A DNA stretch of 33,475 nt from Ferruginibacter sp. (GTDB lineage: Bacteria; Bacteroidota; Bacteroidia; Chitinophagales; Chitinophagaceae): the NCBI GenBank assembly GCA_025352625.1, contig JANXSR010000299.1, positions 1-33,475 of the forward strand, read 5' to 3'. Made by a program: the position numbers and the translations under genes. A model generated the notes under the pieces. The model did not search any database, had not been told where the DNA came from, and saw only the letters and a program-made list of their open reading frames with translations. Position 1 is the stretch's first letter, and every line of letters starts with the position of its first letter. This document shows positions 23,815 through 33,141 of the stretch, piece after piece.

Positions 23815-25803
23815 ATGCATTTCCATAGAAAAAATTATTCCAGCGAAGAGCTTATAAATCTTTATAAAAATCTATTATTACCAAGGCTTATTGAGGAAAA
23901 GATGTTGGTGTTATTGCGGCAGGGAAAAATTTCCAAATGGTTTAGTGGCATCGGGCAGGAGGCCATATCTGTCGGTGTCACTATGGCTTTGCAACCAGGC
24001 GAATGGATTATGCCATTGCACAGAAATCTAGGCGTATTCACGTCCCGAAATATGCCGCTGAGCAAATTGTTTAAACAATGGCAGGGCAATAAAGATGGCT
24101 ACAGCAAAGGCCGGGAGAGAAGTTTTCATTTTGGAAGTAAGGACCATTATATCTGTGGTATGATATCTCACCTTGGTCCGCAACTGGCCATTGCCGATGG
24201 GGTATCATTAGCTCATAAGCTAAGTAACAGCAATAAAGTGTCGGTAGCTTTTACAGGTGATGGTGGCACCAGTGAAGGTGATTTTCATGAAGCATTAAAT
24301 GTGGCCGCTGTATGGGATTTACCGGTGATTTTTATCATTGAAAATAATGGCTACGGGTTAAGTACTCCTGTAAATGAACAATACCGTTGCTTTAGCCTTG
24401 TTGAAAAAGCCCGGGGTTATGGTATGGAAGGTATACAGATTGATGGCAATAATATTTTGGAAGTGTATGATACCATCAAAGGAATTAGAGAATACTGTAT
24501 AACTAACCAAAAGCCCTATTTAATAGAATGCATGACTTTTAGAATGCGTGGTCATGAAGAAGCTAGTGGAACTAAATATGTGCCCCCTCATTTATTTGAT
24601 TTATGGCAACAAAAGGATCCTATAAAAAATTATGAAAGTTATTTATTAGAACAAGCCGTTATAACAGAACAAACGGTGTTAGATATACATGCTGATTTAA
24701 AGGAGTACATAGAAACAGAATTAAAAAAGGGCTCAGATGCGGCAACTATTGTACCCGATACAGAAGAAGAGCTTGAAGATATTTACGCTTATCCAAATTA
24801 TAAACCTGTTTACTTAAATCAGTTACCAGTTAAACCAGCACCGGAAAAACGGTTTATTGATGGTATAAAAGATGGTCTGTTTCAATCTATGATTCAACAT
24901 CCAAACCTTGTAATTATGGGGCAGGATATTGCAGAATATGGAGGCGCCTTTAAAATTACGGAAGGTTTTGTGGAAGCTTTTGGAAAAGAAAGAGTTCGCA
25001 ATACGCCGATCTGTGAAAGTGCGATTGTTGGCGTAGCGCTTGGTTTGGCAATGGAAAACTATAAAGCTGTAATGGAAATGCAATTTGCTGATTTTGTTAC
25101 CGTAGGGTTTAACCAGATCATTAACAACCTTGCAAAAATTCATTATCGCTGGGGGCAAAATGCAGATGTGGTTATTCGTATGCCTACTGGTGGTGGTGTG
25201 GGTGCCGGGCCTTTTCACAGCCAGAGTAATGAAGCCTGGTTTGTACACACGCCCGGACTAAAAGTAGTGTATCCATCAACACCGCAGGATGCAAAAGGTT
25301 TGCTGATTGCTGCCATCAATGACCCCAACCCGGTATTGTTTTTTGAACACAAGGCTTTGTACAGAAGCATCAGCGGTCCTGTGCCGGAAGCTTATTATGA
25401 AATTGAAATTGGCAAAGCAAAGCTGGTACAAACCGGAGAGGACATCACTATTATAACTTATGGTGCAGGGGTTCATTGGGCCATACAATACGCAAAAGAT
25501 CATCCGTCAGTTTCTACGTATATCCTCGACCTTAGAACATTATTACCGCTGGATTATGCAGCAATTAAAATAGCTGTTGAAGCAACAGGTAAAGTATTGC
25601 TGTTGCATGAAGATACTTTAACAGGTGGTATTGGTGGAGAAATAGCAGCATGGGTTGCCGAAAATTGTTTTGAACATTTGGATGCGCCGGTAATACGTTG
25701 CGGAAGCCTTGATACACCGATTCCGTTTAATATTGAACTGGAGAAAAATTTTATGGCATACAGCAGACTGGATGAATGCGTGGAGAAATTGATGAATTAT
25801 TAG
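23815..25803 (+). CDS. fused 2-oxoacid dehydrogenase E1 (alpha plus beta), branched-chain type
   Basis: A 662-residue single-chain E1 component that decarboxylates a 2-oxoacid with thiamine diphosphate and passes the acyl group to the lipoyl E2. The alpha half (about 1-320) has the ThDP motif GDGGTSEG (148-155) ending at the paired Asn177-Asn178. The beta half (about 345-662) starts at FIDGIKDGLF and contains VRNTPICESAIVG, a glycine-rich GGGVGAGP loop and the typical SQSNEAWFVHTPGL. In most bacteria alpha and beta are separate genes. The branched-chain (2-oxoisovalerate) assignment is by resemblance to fused Bacteroidota E1 proteins and is less sure than the family; pyruvate is an alternative. 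No E2 or E3 is adjacent. Confidence 0.9.
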   Translation: MHFHRKNYSSEELINLYKNLLLPRLIEEKMLVLLRQGKISKWFSGIGQEAISVGVTMALQPGEWIMPLHRNLGVFTSRNMPLSKLFKQWQGNKDGYSKGRERSFHFGSKDHYICGMISHLGPQLAIADGVSLAHKLSNSNKVSVAFTGDGGTSEGDFHEALNVAAVWDLPVIFIIENNGYGLSTPVNEQYRCFSLVEKARGYGMEGIQIDGNNILEVYDTIKGIREYCITNQKPYLIECMTFRMRGHEEASGTKYVPPHLFDLWQQKDPIKNYESYLLEQAVITEQTVLDIHADLKEYIETELKKGSDAATIVPDTEEELEDIYAYPNYKPVYLNQLPVKPAPEKRFIDGIKDGLFQSMIQHPNLVIMGQDIAEYGGAFKITEGFVEAFGKERVRNTPICESAIVGVALGLAMENYKAVMEMQFADFVTVGFNQIINNLAKIHYRWGQNADVVIRMPTGGGVGAGPFHSQSNEAWFVHTPGLKVVYPSTPQDAKGLLIAAINDPNPVLFFEHKALYRSISGPVPEAYYEIEIGKAKLVQTGEDITIITYGAGVHWAIQYAKDHPSVSTYILDLRTLLPLDYAAIKIAVEATGKVLLLHEDTLTGGIGGEIAAWVAENCFEHLDAPVIRCGSLDTPIPFNIELEKNFMAYSRLDECVEKLMNY

Positions 25804-25848
25804 GCTTGCTAAAAAACAGTCTGCAGTGAGATTGGATAATGGAAAAGC

Positions 25849-26394
25849 TTACTCCTCCTTCCCACTTTTATCACCCACAAACCAATGCTCTTTATCTTTA
25901 AACAACACGTTGAATGTGGTTAAAGAACCATAGCAACGAGTGATGTATTGTTGCAGGTTTACCTTTTCTTCATCGCTCAGTTTTTTATTGCTGTTGATGT
26001 TTTGTTCCAACACTCTTAACCTGTCACGCAACATCACAATTTTATGAAAGAAGTCAGCTACCGGAATTTCTTTGGGTTTTAAATTTTTATCTGCTGGCTG
26101 TAATAACAAAGTGCCGCCAATCCATTTTTCCCCAAGTGGAACAACTTCGTTAACGTTGCCCCATAAACGTAAAATTTTCAATAACGACTTTTCAGTTTCG
26201 GACACAGTCTCTATTTCTACAGTAGTATTTTCAGGAATGATTTCATCAAGATGGCTATCTGTTTTATCAATTTCTTTTGTGCCATGGTGAATGAAGGAAA
26301 TCATGTAAGATGCATATCGAACGCCAATAATTACACCTGGTCCATATTGTGTGTGTTGTAATCTTGTACCGATACCTAAGGTTGTTTGTTCCAT
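25849..26394 (-). CDS. conserved hypothetical protein with Tudor-like N-terminus
   Basis: A 181-residue soluble protein of unknown function. Residues about 1-45 (GTRLQHTQYGPGVIIGV, then SYMISFIHHGTKEI) resemble the Tudor-like barrel seen at the C-terminus of UvrD-type helicases and CarD-like proteins, where it binds protein partners. The remainder is helical (about 65-170) with a KKLSDEEKVNLQQYITR segment. No catalytic motif is visible. It is 34 bp from the carboxypeptidase-regulatory-like gene and probably belongs to the same minus-strand transcript. The Tudor comparison is my reading of a pattern, not an established assignment. Confidence 0.6.
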   Translation of the reverse strand: MEQTTLGIGTRLQHTQYGPGVIIGVRYASYMISFIHHGTKEIDKTDSHLDEIIPENTTVEIETVSETEKSLLKILRLWGNVNEVVPLGEKWIGGTLLLQPADKNLKPKEIPVADFFHKIVMLRDRLRVLEQNINSNKKLSDEEKVNLQQYITRCYGSLTTFNVLFKDKEHWFVGDKSGKEE

Positions 26395-26428
26395 TAATTT
26401 TTTTTAAAAATACTTTATTTAGGTAAAA

Positions 26429-27259
26429 TTACTGACCTTCTTTTTTTACATCTTCTATAAACATTTCTTTTTTAAACCTGTAAGATGCATTTAAAATATA
26501 CTGGTAAAAATTAACGGTGGTGCTGTTTTGCGTAAATTCAAAATTTGGCCGGTAGATCTTCATAAAATTGTCGAGGTTGGCACCTTCCAAATGAGTGACC
26601 CTTTTAACCAGCGGCTTATTAAAGCGAAAATTTACATAACTCTCCTGCTCCTGTTCCAACAATCGGCCTTGCATATATTTTAGCCGCTTATTTCTTTTAA
26701 AGCGAAAAATATTAATAAACTCATCAAGGTCAAGACCTACAGATCCTGAGTATTCAGATGTGGATGTTTTTATTCCCGGTCTTTGATAATTAAATATTTT
26801 AGCATATTCCTCTCTGTTAGCAATTGAATCTTCTTTGTAATTTTTGGTGAATACCCTTACTTCTTTTAAGGTTCTGAATTTTTCTGTAACCTTGATGTGC
26901 AGAGAAATATCAAAACTGCCCTGGTTTTCAATTTGCTTTACTGCAAACCTTGCAGTGGGCTTATTTTGGTAGATGAAAGTGAGGGAATCCTTATTACTGG
27001 CGCTAATATCATAATGACCTGTTGAGTCAGTCATGGTTATTTTGCCGCCGGTACTTTTTACAAATACATCTTTAACGGGAGTTACTTTAGTTGAATCATA
27101 CACGGTGCCGCTAATAGTAAGCTGTGCAGTAACATTGGCTGTTATCAACAAAAGCAAAAAAGTAAAACAGTAAATTTTTAGCAGGTGCAACAAGTTAAAA
27201 TAATTGTTAGCAGCAATATTACACCAACAATTTTTGTTTTTAAAATACCAACAACGCAT
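26429..27259 (-). CDS. exported carboxypeptidase-regulatory-like domain protein
   Basis: A 276-residue protein with a signal sequence IYCFTFLLLLITANVTAQ, cleaved near AQ at about residue 46. A beta-sandwich of the carboxypeptidase regulatory-like type follows, with LTISGTVYDSTKVTPVKDVF and the classical TDSTGHYDISA turn. The rest (about 130-276) has YSGSVGLDLDEFINIFRFKR, repeated in other Bacteroidota proteins without a named domain. Such proteins are envelope or surface proteins. The ATG at 27259 directly follows the stop of the upstream PurN gene (TAAATG). The N-terminal region before the signal is 24 residues, so a later start is possible. Function unknown. Confidence 0.7.
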   Translation of the reverse strand: MRCWYFKNKNCWCNIAANNYFNLLHLLKIYCFTFLLLLITANVTAQLTISGTVYDSTKVTPVKDVFVKSTGGKITMTDSTGHYDISASNKDSLTFIYQNKPTARFAVKQIENQGSFDISLHIKVTEKFRTLKEVRVFTKNYKEDSIANREEYAKIFNYQRPGIKTSTSEYSGSVGLDLDEFINIFRFKRNKRLKYMQGRLLEQEQESYVNFRFNKPLVKRVTHLEGANLDNFMKIYRPNFEFTQNSTTVNFYQYILNASYRFKKEMFIEDVKKEGQ

Positions 27260-28126
27260 TTAACTGCGATTTTGCATCTTTAGAATATTGTCTATAACAG
27301 TTGAGTAATGCTGATGCTCCAGCAAGTGAATTTTTTGCGCCAATGAACCCGGCGTATCTTTTTCATCTATTTTGCAGCTTGCCTGAAAAATAATATTGCC
27401 ATGGTCATACAGTTCATCTACATAATGAATGGTAATGCCACTTTCTTTATCTCCCGCTGCAATAACGGCTTCATGTACACGATTTCCGTACATTCCTTTT
27501 CCGCCATATTTTGGTAGTAGCGCCGGGTGAATATTTACAATCCTGTTTGGATAAGCGTTAATAAGTGAAGAAGGCACTTTCCATAAAAACCCAGCCAGCA
27601 CAATAAAACGGATGCCTCTTTTTTGTAATTCCCGGATGTATAAATCAGTATTAAAAAACTTGTCTTTCTCAATTAACAAAGTATCAATAGTGTATTTTTT
27701 TGCAATGTCTAAAACACCAGCGCCTTCTTTATTACAAACAACCAACTCAATTTTAGCGGTATTATTAATATTGAAATAATCAATAATTTTTTGCGCATTG
27801 CTGCCGGCCCCGCTTGCAAAAACGGCTATTAATGGAATATCAGCTGTTTTATTACCGGTTATTTTTGCCCATATTTTATGAATATATTTCTTAAAAAAAG
27901 AAAACTGACCTAACGGAATGCTGATTAGGATGACACATAGAGGCCAAAGTAATGTAATGAGCAGGATGTAAGCCAGGATCCAGATTATTCCCTTTTCAAT
28001 TGAAGTAAGTTCCATTATTTTTCTCCCGGTAATTCCACATAAGCTTCCCCCTACAGCAAAAGTAAAAATGATCAATATAAGGTTGACCCCATTTACTTTC
28101 CAGCGTTGTTGTAATTTTTCCAGCAT
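27260..28126 (-). CDS. purN: membrane-anchored phosphoribosylglycinamide formyltransferase (DUF6787-like + PurN fusion)
   Basis: A 288-residue protein from the ATG at 28126. An upstream TTG at 28144 adds six residues before the family-like start MLEKLQQRWKV and was rejected. The N-terminal 95 residues form a membrane domain with two predicted segments (about 14-34 and 50-70) of a DUF6787-like type. The C-terminal 190 residues are PurN, which formylates glycinamide ribonucleotide with 10-formyl-THF in purine synthesis. PurN marks are VFASGAGSNAQ near 103-113, VLAGFLWKVP, NIHPALLPKYGG with the catalytic Asn and His, and DHGNI with the catalytic Asp. No Met or other good start lies between the domains, so they read as one protein. 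The fusion is unusual. Confidence 0.85.
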   Translation of the reverse strand: MLEKLQQRWKVNGVNLILIIFTFAVGGSLCGITGRKIMELTSIEKGIIWILAYILLITLLWPLCVILISIPLGQFSFFKKYIHKIWAKITGNKTADIPLIAVFASGAGSNAQKIIDYFNINNTAKIELVVCNKEGAGVLDIAKKYTIDTLLIEKDKFFNTDLYIRELQKRGIRFIVLAGFLWKVPSSLINAYPNRIVNIHPALLPKYGGKGMYGNRVHEAVIAAGDKESGITIHYVDELYDHGNIIFQASCKIDEKDTPGSLAQKIHLLEHQHYSTVIDNILKMQNRS

Positions 28127-28305
28127 GTGGCAAAAATCAATCAAAAAATTGTGAAATACGAACCTGCTCTAAAAAATTGTAAATAAAATTCTGTTTACAA
28201 AAACATGACAATAAGTATTGGATAGGTACAACAATCGGCTGAAAATCAAGCTGGACAAGGAAAAATTTTTTTTCAAAATGTTGATATTATGTGAACATAC
28301 TAACT

Positions 28306-28313
28306 TATTTTTG
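28306..28313 (+). promoter_or_regulatory. candidate act operon -7 element
   Basis: TATTTTTG matches TAnnTTTG, 45 nt upstream of the actA ATG. A TTG lies 22 nt upstream (28281-28283), slightly further than the usual 19, so this is a moderate call. The AT-rich leader after it has no obvious hairpin. Confidence 0.5.
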
Positions 28314-28358
28314 CAGCCATAGAAGAATATTCTTCCACTTAAGCACCCGAATAACTGT

Positions 28359-29600
28359 ATGAGTCGCTATAGAAAAATCTTACAAAAAGTCTTCGCAAGT
28401 TTACTATTCATTGCATTAGTTTCATTTAATAATAACAGTTTTGCTGCAGATGGCGAGGCTTTATTTAAAGCGAATTGCGCCAGTTGTCATAAACCATTGG
28501 AAGATTATACAGGCCCGAAATTACAGGGTGCAAGAGAAAGAGAACCAAACCCTGAATGGGCTATAAAGTGGGTTAATAATGTTAACACCATGTTGGAAAC
28601 CGATACCTATGCAAAAGGTTTATTGGCTAAGTACGGTGCAAAAATGACACAGTTTAATTTAAAGGAAGATGAGATAAAATCTATTTTGGATTATGCTGAT
28701 GCTTACAAGGCTCCGGTACCAACAACAGGAGGCCCTGCGGGAGCACCAGCAGAAGACAATTCTTTACTGTTTGGAATTCTAACGCTCGTGTTAGCAGTTA
28801 TTGCGCTAATACTATTACAGGTAAATAGCAGTCTTCGAAAATTGTCCGATCAAAAAGATGGTATTCTTCGTTCAGAACCAGTTCCTTTCTATCGTAATAA
28901 AAGTTATATTATGATGGGGATATTAGTGTTGTTTTGCCTTGGTGGGTATATAACTATTAATGCAGCAATAGGTTTGGGACGTATGAAAAATTACCAGCCG
29001 GAGCAGCCAATTTATTATTCTCATAAAGTACATGCGGGAACTAACCAAATCAGTTGTTTGTACTGTCATGGTGGTTCACAGGATAGCAAACATGCTAACA
29101 TTCCTTCTGTTAACGTATGTATGAATTGCCATATGGCGATTAAAGAATACAAAGGCGATGTAATAATTAAAGAAGATGGGCAACAGTTAAATGGTACTGC
29201 TGAAATACAAAAATTATATCAGTATGCAGGATGGAACCCAGATGCAAAAAAATATGATAAGCCTGGTAAACCAATTGAATGGGTGAAAATTCATAATCTT
29301 CCAGATCATGTGTATTTCAATCACAGCCAACACGTAAAGGTTGGTAAACAACAATGTCAAACCTGCCACGGTCCTATACAGGAAATGCCTGAAGTATATC
29401 AATTTGCCGAATTAAGCATGGGTTGGTGTGTTAATTGCCACAGAGAAAGCAAGGTTAATTTCTACAATAAAGAATCAGGAGAAGGCAATAAATTTTACAG
29501 CATTTACGAAAAATTTCACAAAGACATTAAAGAGGGAAAAATGGATAGTGTAACTGTTGAAAAGATTGGTGGCACAGAATGTCAGAAATGCCATTACTAA
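28359..29600 (+). CDS. actA: alternative complex III subunit A, penta-haem cytochrome with fused N-terminal mono-haem cytochrome c
   Basis: A 413-residue exported c-type cytochrome; residues 1-29 are a signal peptide ending in SFAA. A cytochrome c domain follows, with CASCH (40-44) and the axial Met of AKMTQF near residue 93. Two membrane segments come next (about 133-156 and 184-206). Then comes the ActA penta-haem part: CLYCH (about 232), CMNCH (254), CQTCH (332), CVNCH (356) and CQKCH (407). The six CXXCH motifs would bind six c haems. Act complexes move electrons from menaquinol to cytochrome c or an oxidase. The extra N-terminal haem is fused here and is worth noting. It heads the act cluster. 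Confidence 0.9.
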   Translation: MSRYRKILQKVFASLLFIALVSFNNNSFAADGEALFKANCASCHKPLEDYTGPKLQGAREREPNPEWAIKWVNNVNTMLETDTYAKGLLAKYGAKMTQFNLKEDEIKSILDYADAYKAPVPTTGGPAGAPAEDNSLLFGILTLVLAVIALILLQVNSSLRKLSDQKDGILRSEPVPFYRNKSYIMMGILVLFCLGGYITINAAIGLGRMKNYQPEQPIYYSHKVHAGTNQISCLYCHGGSQDSKHANIPSVNVCMNCHMAIKEYKGDVIIKEDGQQLNGTAEIQKLYQYAGWNPDAKKYDKPGKPIEWVKIHNLPDHVYFNHSQHVKVGKQQCQTCHGPIQEMPEVYQFAELSMGWCVNCHRESKVNFYNKESGEGNKFYSIYEKFHKDIKEGKMDSVTVEKIGGTECQKCHY

Positions 29601-29749
29601 TTAATACAGTTAGTTAATTCAAAAGGTGCTTATTTGCTGATGGAAAAAAGAAAAGCAAACTTTTGACACTTTGTATAACATAAGAATAATAACAATTTAT
29701 AAAAATTAGCGGATTAGGAAATTAACTAATTAGCACATTTTAATAAGAT

Positions 29750-32700
29750 ATGAGTAATAAAAAGTATTGGCAAAATTTTGGAGAATTAAACGATTCAGAC
29801 GCTTTTAAAAAAGCGGCAAAAGATGAATTTAAAGAAGATTTGTTGCCATTAGAAGACCTTGATGATGGTTTGTTAAATGCCAAAACTCCACGCAGGGATT
29901 TCCTTAAATACTTAGGGTTTAGTACAGCGGCAGCTACTATTGCTGCAAGTTGCGAAATGCCTGTACGTAAAGCTGTACCTTATTTGCATAAACCCGATGA
30001 TCTTATTCCCGGAGTTGCCAATTATTATGCCTCTACTTATGTAAATGAAGGAGATATTACACCAGTAATTGTGAAGCAAAGAGATGGCAGGCCAATTAAA
30101 ATAGAAGGCAATGAAGCTTCAGTTATTACTAATGGAGGGACAAGTGCCCAGGTTCAGGCTTCGGTTTTGGATTTGTATGATACAACCCGTTTGCGTTACC
30201 CAATGCAATCTGATGGTAAAGATTTTAAAGAAGTAACCTCGTTTGATGCATTTGATAAATTGATTGCAACTGCAATGACAGGAACAGGTGGTAAGCCAAC
30301 TGTTTTATTGACTTCTACCATAACATCACCCAGCACACTACAAATAATTACTGATTTTTTAGCTAAGAACCCCACTGGCAGTCGTCATATACAATACGAT
30401 GCGGTGAGTTACAGCGGTATGATATTGGCCAACCAGGCTAGTTATGGTAAGAAAGCGTTGCCCTCTTACCATTTTGAAAATGCTAAAGTAATTGTTAGCT
30501 TAAATGCTGACTTTTTAGGAACCTGGTTAAGCCCGGTTGAGTTTGCAGCACAATATTCAAAAACAAGAAAGATTGCCGGCGAAAAACCTACCATGAGCCG
30601 CCACATTCAGTTTGAAGGTGCTTTAAGTTTAACAGGTAGTAACGCAGATGACCGGTACATACACAAGCCATCAGAAACAGGTGCAATCGCATTATCAATA
30701 TTATCAAAATTAGGCGGAGCTGTTACTGCCCCTGCTATAAGTGACGCTGCTTTAAATAAAGGCATCGATGCAACTGTGGCAGCCTTAAAGGGCAGCATGG
30801 GAGCTGGATTGGTTGTTTGCGGAAGCAATGATGTTAACATCCAAATTATAGTTAATGCAATCAACGAAGCAATTGGCGCCAATGGCAAAACCATCAATTG
30901 GGGGGTAACTTCTAATTATCGCCAGGGTATTGATGCTGATGTTGTGAAATTGGTTGAAGATATGAATGCAGGAAATGTTGGTGCATTACTTGTATATGAA
31001 ACAAACCCCGCTTATACCTACTACGATAGTAAAAAATTTATAGCTGGCTTAAAGAAAGTTCCTGTTACAATTTCTTTTAATGGAACAATGAATGAAACTA
31101 CGGAACTATGTAAATTCAGTATTCCTGCTCATCATTGGTTGGAAAGTTGGGGAGATGCAGAACCTAAAGCTGGTTACATCTGCCTTCAACAGCCAACCAT
31201 TAACCCATTGTTTAAAACAAGAGCTTTTGAAACGTCGTTATTAAAATGGAGTGGTAGCACGAGTGACTATGAAACCTATTTTAAAACTTACTGGATTGGC
31301 AAGTTAGCAACCACTGATAATTTTGACAAGGCCTTGCAGGAAGGTATTTTGCAACCTGCTGCAATAGCTGTTGGCGGTGCAACTTATAACAATGCTTCAC
31401 TTGCAGATGCAGCTTCAAAAGCATCAGCAGTAAAAGGAGGAACTTACGAAATTGCTATTTACCAAAAGGTTTCAATTGGTAGTGGTAAACAAGCAAACAA
31501 CCCGTGGTTGCAGGAAACTCCTGATCCTATTTCTAAAGTAACCTGGGATAACTACGCCATAATGTGCCCAGCATTGGCAAAAACAATTTTAGGACTTGAT
31601 GTAGTTGGTAGTCAATATCAGGGAGATGGATATGAAGTACATCCGGAGAAACCAACGGTTAAAGTAACAGTTAATGGCAAGTCTTTGGAATTGGCAGTTT
31701 TAATACTTCCGGGTATTCATCCTAATGTGATAGCTGTTGCTTTGGGTTATGGAAGAGAAAGTACAGACAAAAGTAAATCAATAGAAAATATTGGCAGATC
31801 TGCAACCGGAGCAGGCGTGAATGCTTATCCTTTTGTTGGATTTGATGGAACAGGATTTAGCTATAACGCAACAGCAGAAATTGCTAAAACTGGTAATACT
31901 TATCCACTTGGCCAAACACAGGTACATGGTTCTTCAGAAAGTCGTCCTGTAATTTATGAAGCAAGTTTGGCAAGTTTTGTAGCCAATCCCGAAAGAGTAT
32001 TGGAAGAGCCAAACACAGAAAGAGAAAAATTAATTCCTTTTGGAGGAAAAGAATATGAAAAAGATGCAACCATTTATCCTCAGTTTGATAGACCAGGAAT
32101 TAAATGGGGCATGAGTATAGATTTAAGCACCTGTACCGGTTGTAGTGCCTGCGTTGTAGCATGTACTGCTGAAAATAACGTAAGCGTTGTTGGTAAAACA
32201 CAGGTAATGAAAGCGCATGAAATGCATTGGTTGCGCATTGACCGGTATTTCACCGGAGATATGAGTAATCCAGATGTTGTGTTTCAACCTATGATGTGTC
32301 AGCATTGCGACAACGCACCTTGCGAAAACGTTTGTCCGGTGGCAGCAACAAATCATAGCAGCGAAGGTTTAAACCAAATGACTTATAACCGTTGTATCGG
32401 TACAAGGTATTGCGCAAATAACTGTCCGTTTAAAGTCCGTCGTTTTAACTGGTTAGATTTTAACGGATCAGATAGTTTCCCTGATAACCAACAACCATTA
32501 ATTGGTGGAGATTTAAATGAAGTAACAAATCAAATGAATGACGACTTAACAAGAATGGTGTTGAACCCGGATGTTACAGTTAGGTCAAGAGGTGTTATTG
32601 AAAAATGTTCTTTTTGTGTACAACGTTTACAGGAAAGTAAATTGGTTGCAAAAAAAGCAGAAGATCCGTCATTGGTGAGAAACGTAAAGACGGCCTGTAT

Positions 32701-32953
32701 GCAGGCTTGTCCTACGCACGCTATCAGTTTCGGTAACGTGAACGATAAAGAAAGTGATGTTTATAAAATCAGGTTTGTAGATCAGAAGCATAGAAATTTT
32801 TATGTGTTAGAACAGTTGCACGTATTACCCAACGTAAGTTACCTGGCAAAGATCAAAAATTCAGACAGGCATGTAACCAACGAAAAAGAAGAAGTATCTG
32901 AAGGTGAAGGCAAAATAGAAGGTGTGAAGAAGGAAGAAAAGGAACATGCATAA
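29750..32953 (+). CDS. actB: alternative complex III subunit B, molybdopterin-oxidoreductase-like and Fe-S protein (Tat-variant)
   Basis: A 1067-residue subunit fusing a molybdopterin-oxidoreductase-like domain (about 70-770) with a four-cluster ferredoxin domain (about 785-1020). A twin-arginine signal TPRRDFLKYLGFSTAAA with Arg48-Arg49 sits 45 residues in, the Tat-variant layout of ActB. The four Fe-S motifs are CTGCSACVVAC (about 795), CQHCDNAPCENVC (about 850), CIGTRYCANNCP (about 882), and CSFC with CMQACP (about 953 and 983). In known Act complexes the first domain has lost the Mo cofactor; this cannot be read from the sequence here. It ends in a charged tail. The stop is 188 bp before actC. 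Confidence 0.95.
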   Translation: MSNKKYWQNFGELNDSDAFKKAAKDEFKEDLLPLEDLDDGLLNAKTPRRDFLKYLGFSTAAATIAASCEMPVRKAVPYLHKPDDLIPGVANYYASTYVNEGDITPVIVKQRDGRPIKIEGNEASVITNGGTSAQVQASVLDLYDTTRLRYPMQSDGKDFKEVTSFDAFDKLIATAMTGTGGKPTVLLTSTITSPSTLQIITDFLAKNPTGSRHIQYDAVSYSGMILANQASYGKKALPSYHFENAKVIVSLNADFLGTWLSPVEFAAQYSKTRKIAGEKPTMSRHIQFEGALSLTGSNADDRYIHKPSETGAIALSILSKLGGAVTAPAISDAALNKGIDATVAALKGSMGAGLVVCGSNDVNIQIIVNAINEAIGANGKTINWGVTSNYRQGIDADVVKLVEDMNAGNVGALLVYETNPAYTYYDSKKFIAGLKKVPVTISFNGTMNETTELCKFSIPAHHWLESWGDAEPKAGYICLQQPTINPLFKTRAFETSLLKWSGSTSDYETYFKTYWIGKLATTDNFDKALQEGILQPAAIAVGGATYNNASLADAASKASAVKGGTYEIAIYQKVSIGSGKQANNPWLQETPDPISKVTWDNYAIMCPALAKTILGLDVVGSQYQGDGYEVHPEKPTVKVTVNGKSLELAVLILPGIHPNVIAVALGYGRESTDKSKSIENIGRSATGAGVNAYPFVGFDGTGFSYNATAEIAKTGNTYPLGQTQVHGSSESRPVIYEASLASFVANPERVLEEPNTEREKLIPFGGKEYEKDATIYPQFDRPGIKWGMSIDLSTCTGCSACVVACTAENNVSVVGKTQVMKAHEMHWLRIDRYFTGDMSNPDVVFQPMMCQHCDNAPCENVCPVAATNHSSEGLNQMTYNRCIGTRYCANNCPFKVRRFNWLDFNGSDSFPDNQQPLIGGDLNEVTNQMNDDLTRMVLNPDVTVRSRGVIEKCSFCVQRLQESKLVAKKAEDPSLVRNVKTACMQACPTHAISFGNVNDKESDVYKIRFVDQKHRNFYVLEQLHVLPNVSYLAKIKNSDRHVTNEKEEVSEGEGKIEGVKKEEKEHA

Positions 32954-33100
32954 TGATTTTGAATACCTTTTGCGAAGGGGCAGGAAAGATATTTAGTACA
33001 AGTCCCGATTCAAGTGTAACAGCGGGATGTAGAAAGGGGTCGGCAAGTGACACAACGATGTTGAACAAAATTGTGTTGCGGGCAAAATAAAAATAAAAAA

Positions 33101-33121
33101 AGCTGATAGCTAATAGCTAAA
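33101..33121 (+). repeat. three copies of a 7-bp tandem repeat before actC
   Basis: AGCTGAT, AGCTAAT, AGCTAAA follow each other without a gap, 20 bp upstream of the actC ATG. The repeat lies in the 188-bp actB/actC gap. Its role is unknown. Confidence 0.6.
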
Positions 33122-33141
33122 GGTTTAAAGCCAAAAGATAT

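Noticed and set aside
24823-25248. 141-codon minus-strand frame opposite the E1 gene
   Set aside because: Antisense to the conserved E1 beta domain; His-rich product with no domain.
28127-28144. TTG start for the PurN fusion
   Set aside because: Adds six residues ahead of an ATG with a family-like start; no support for it.
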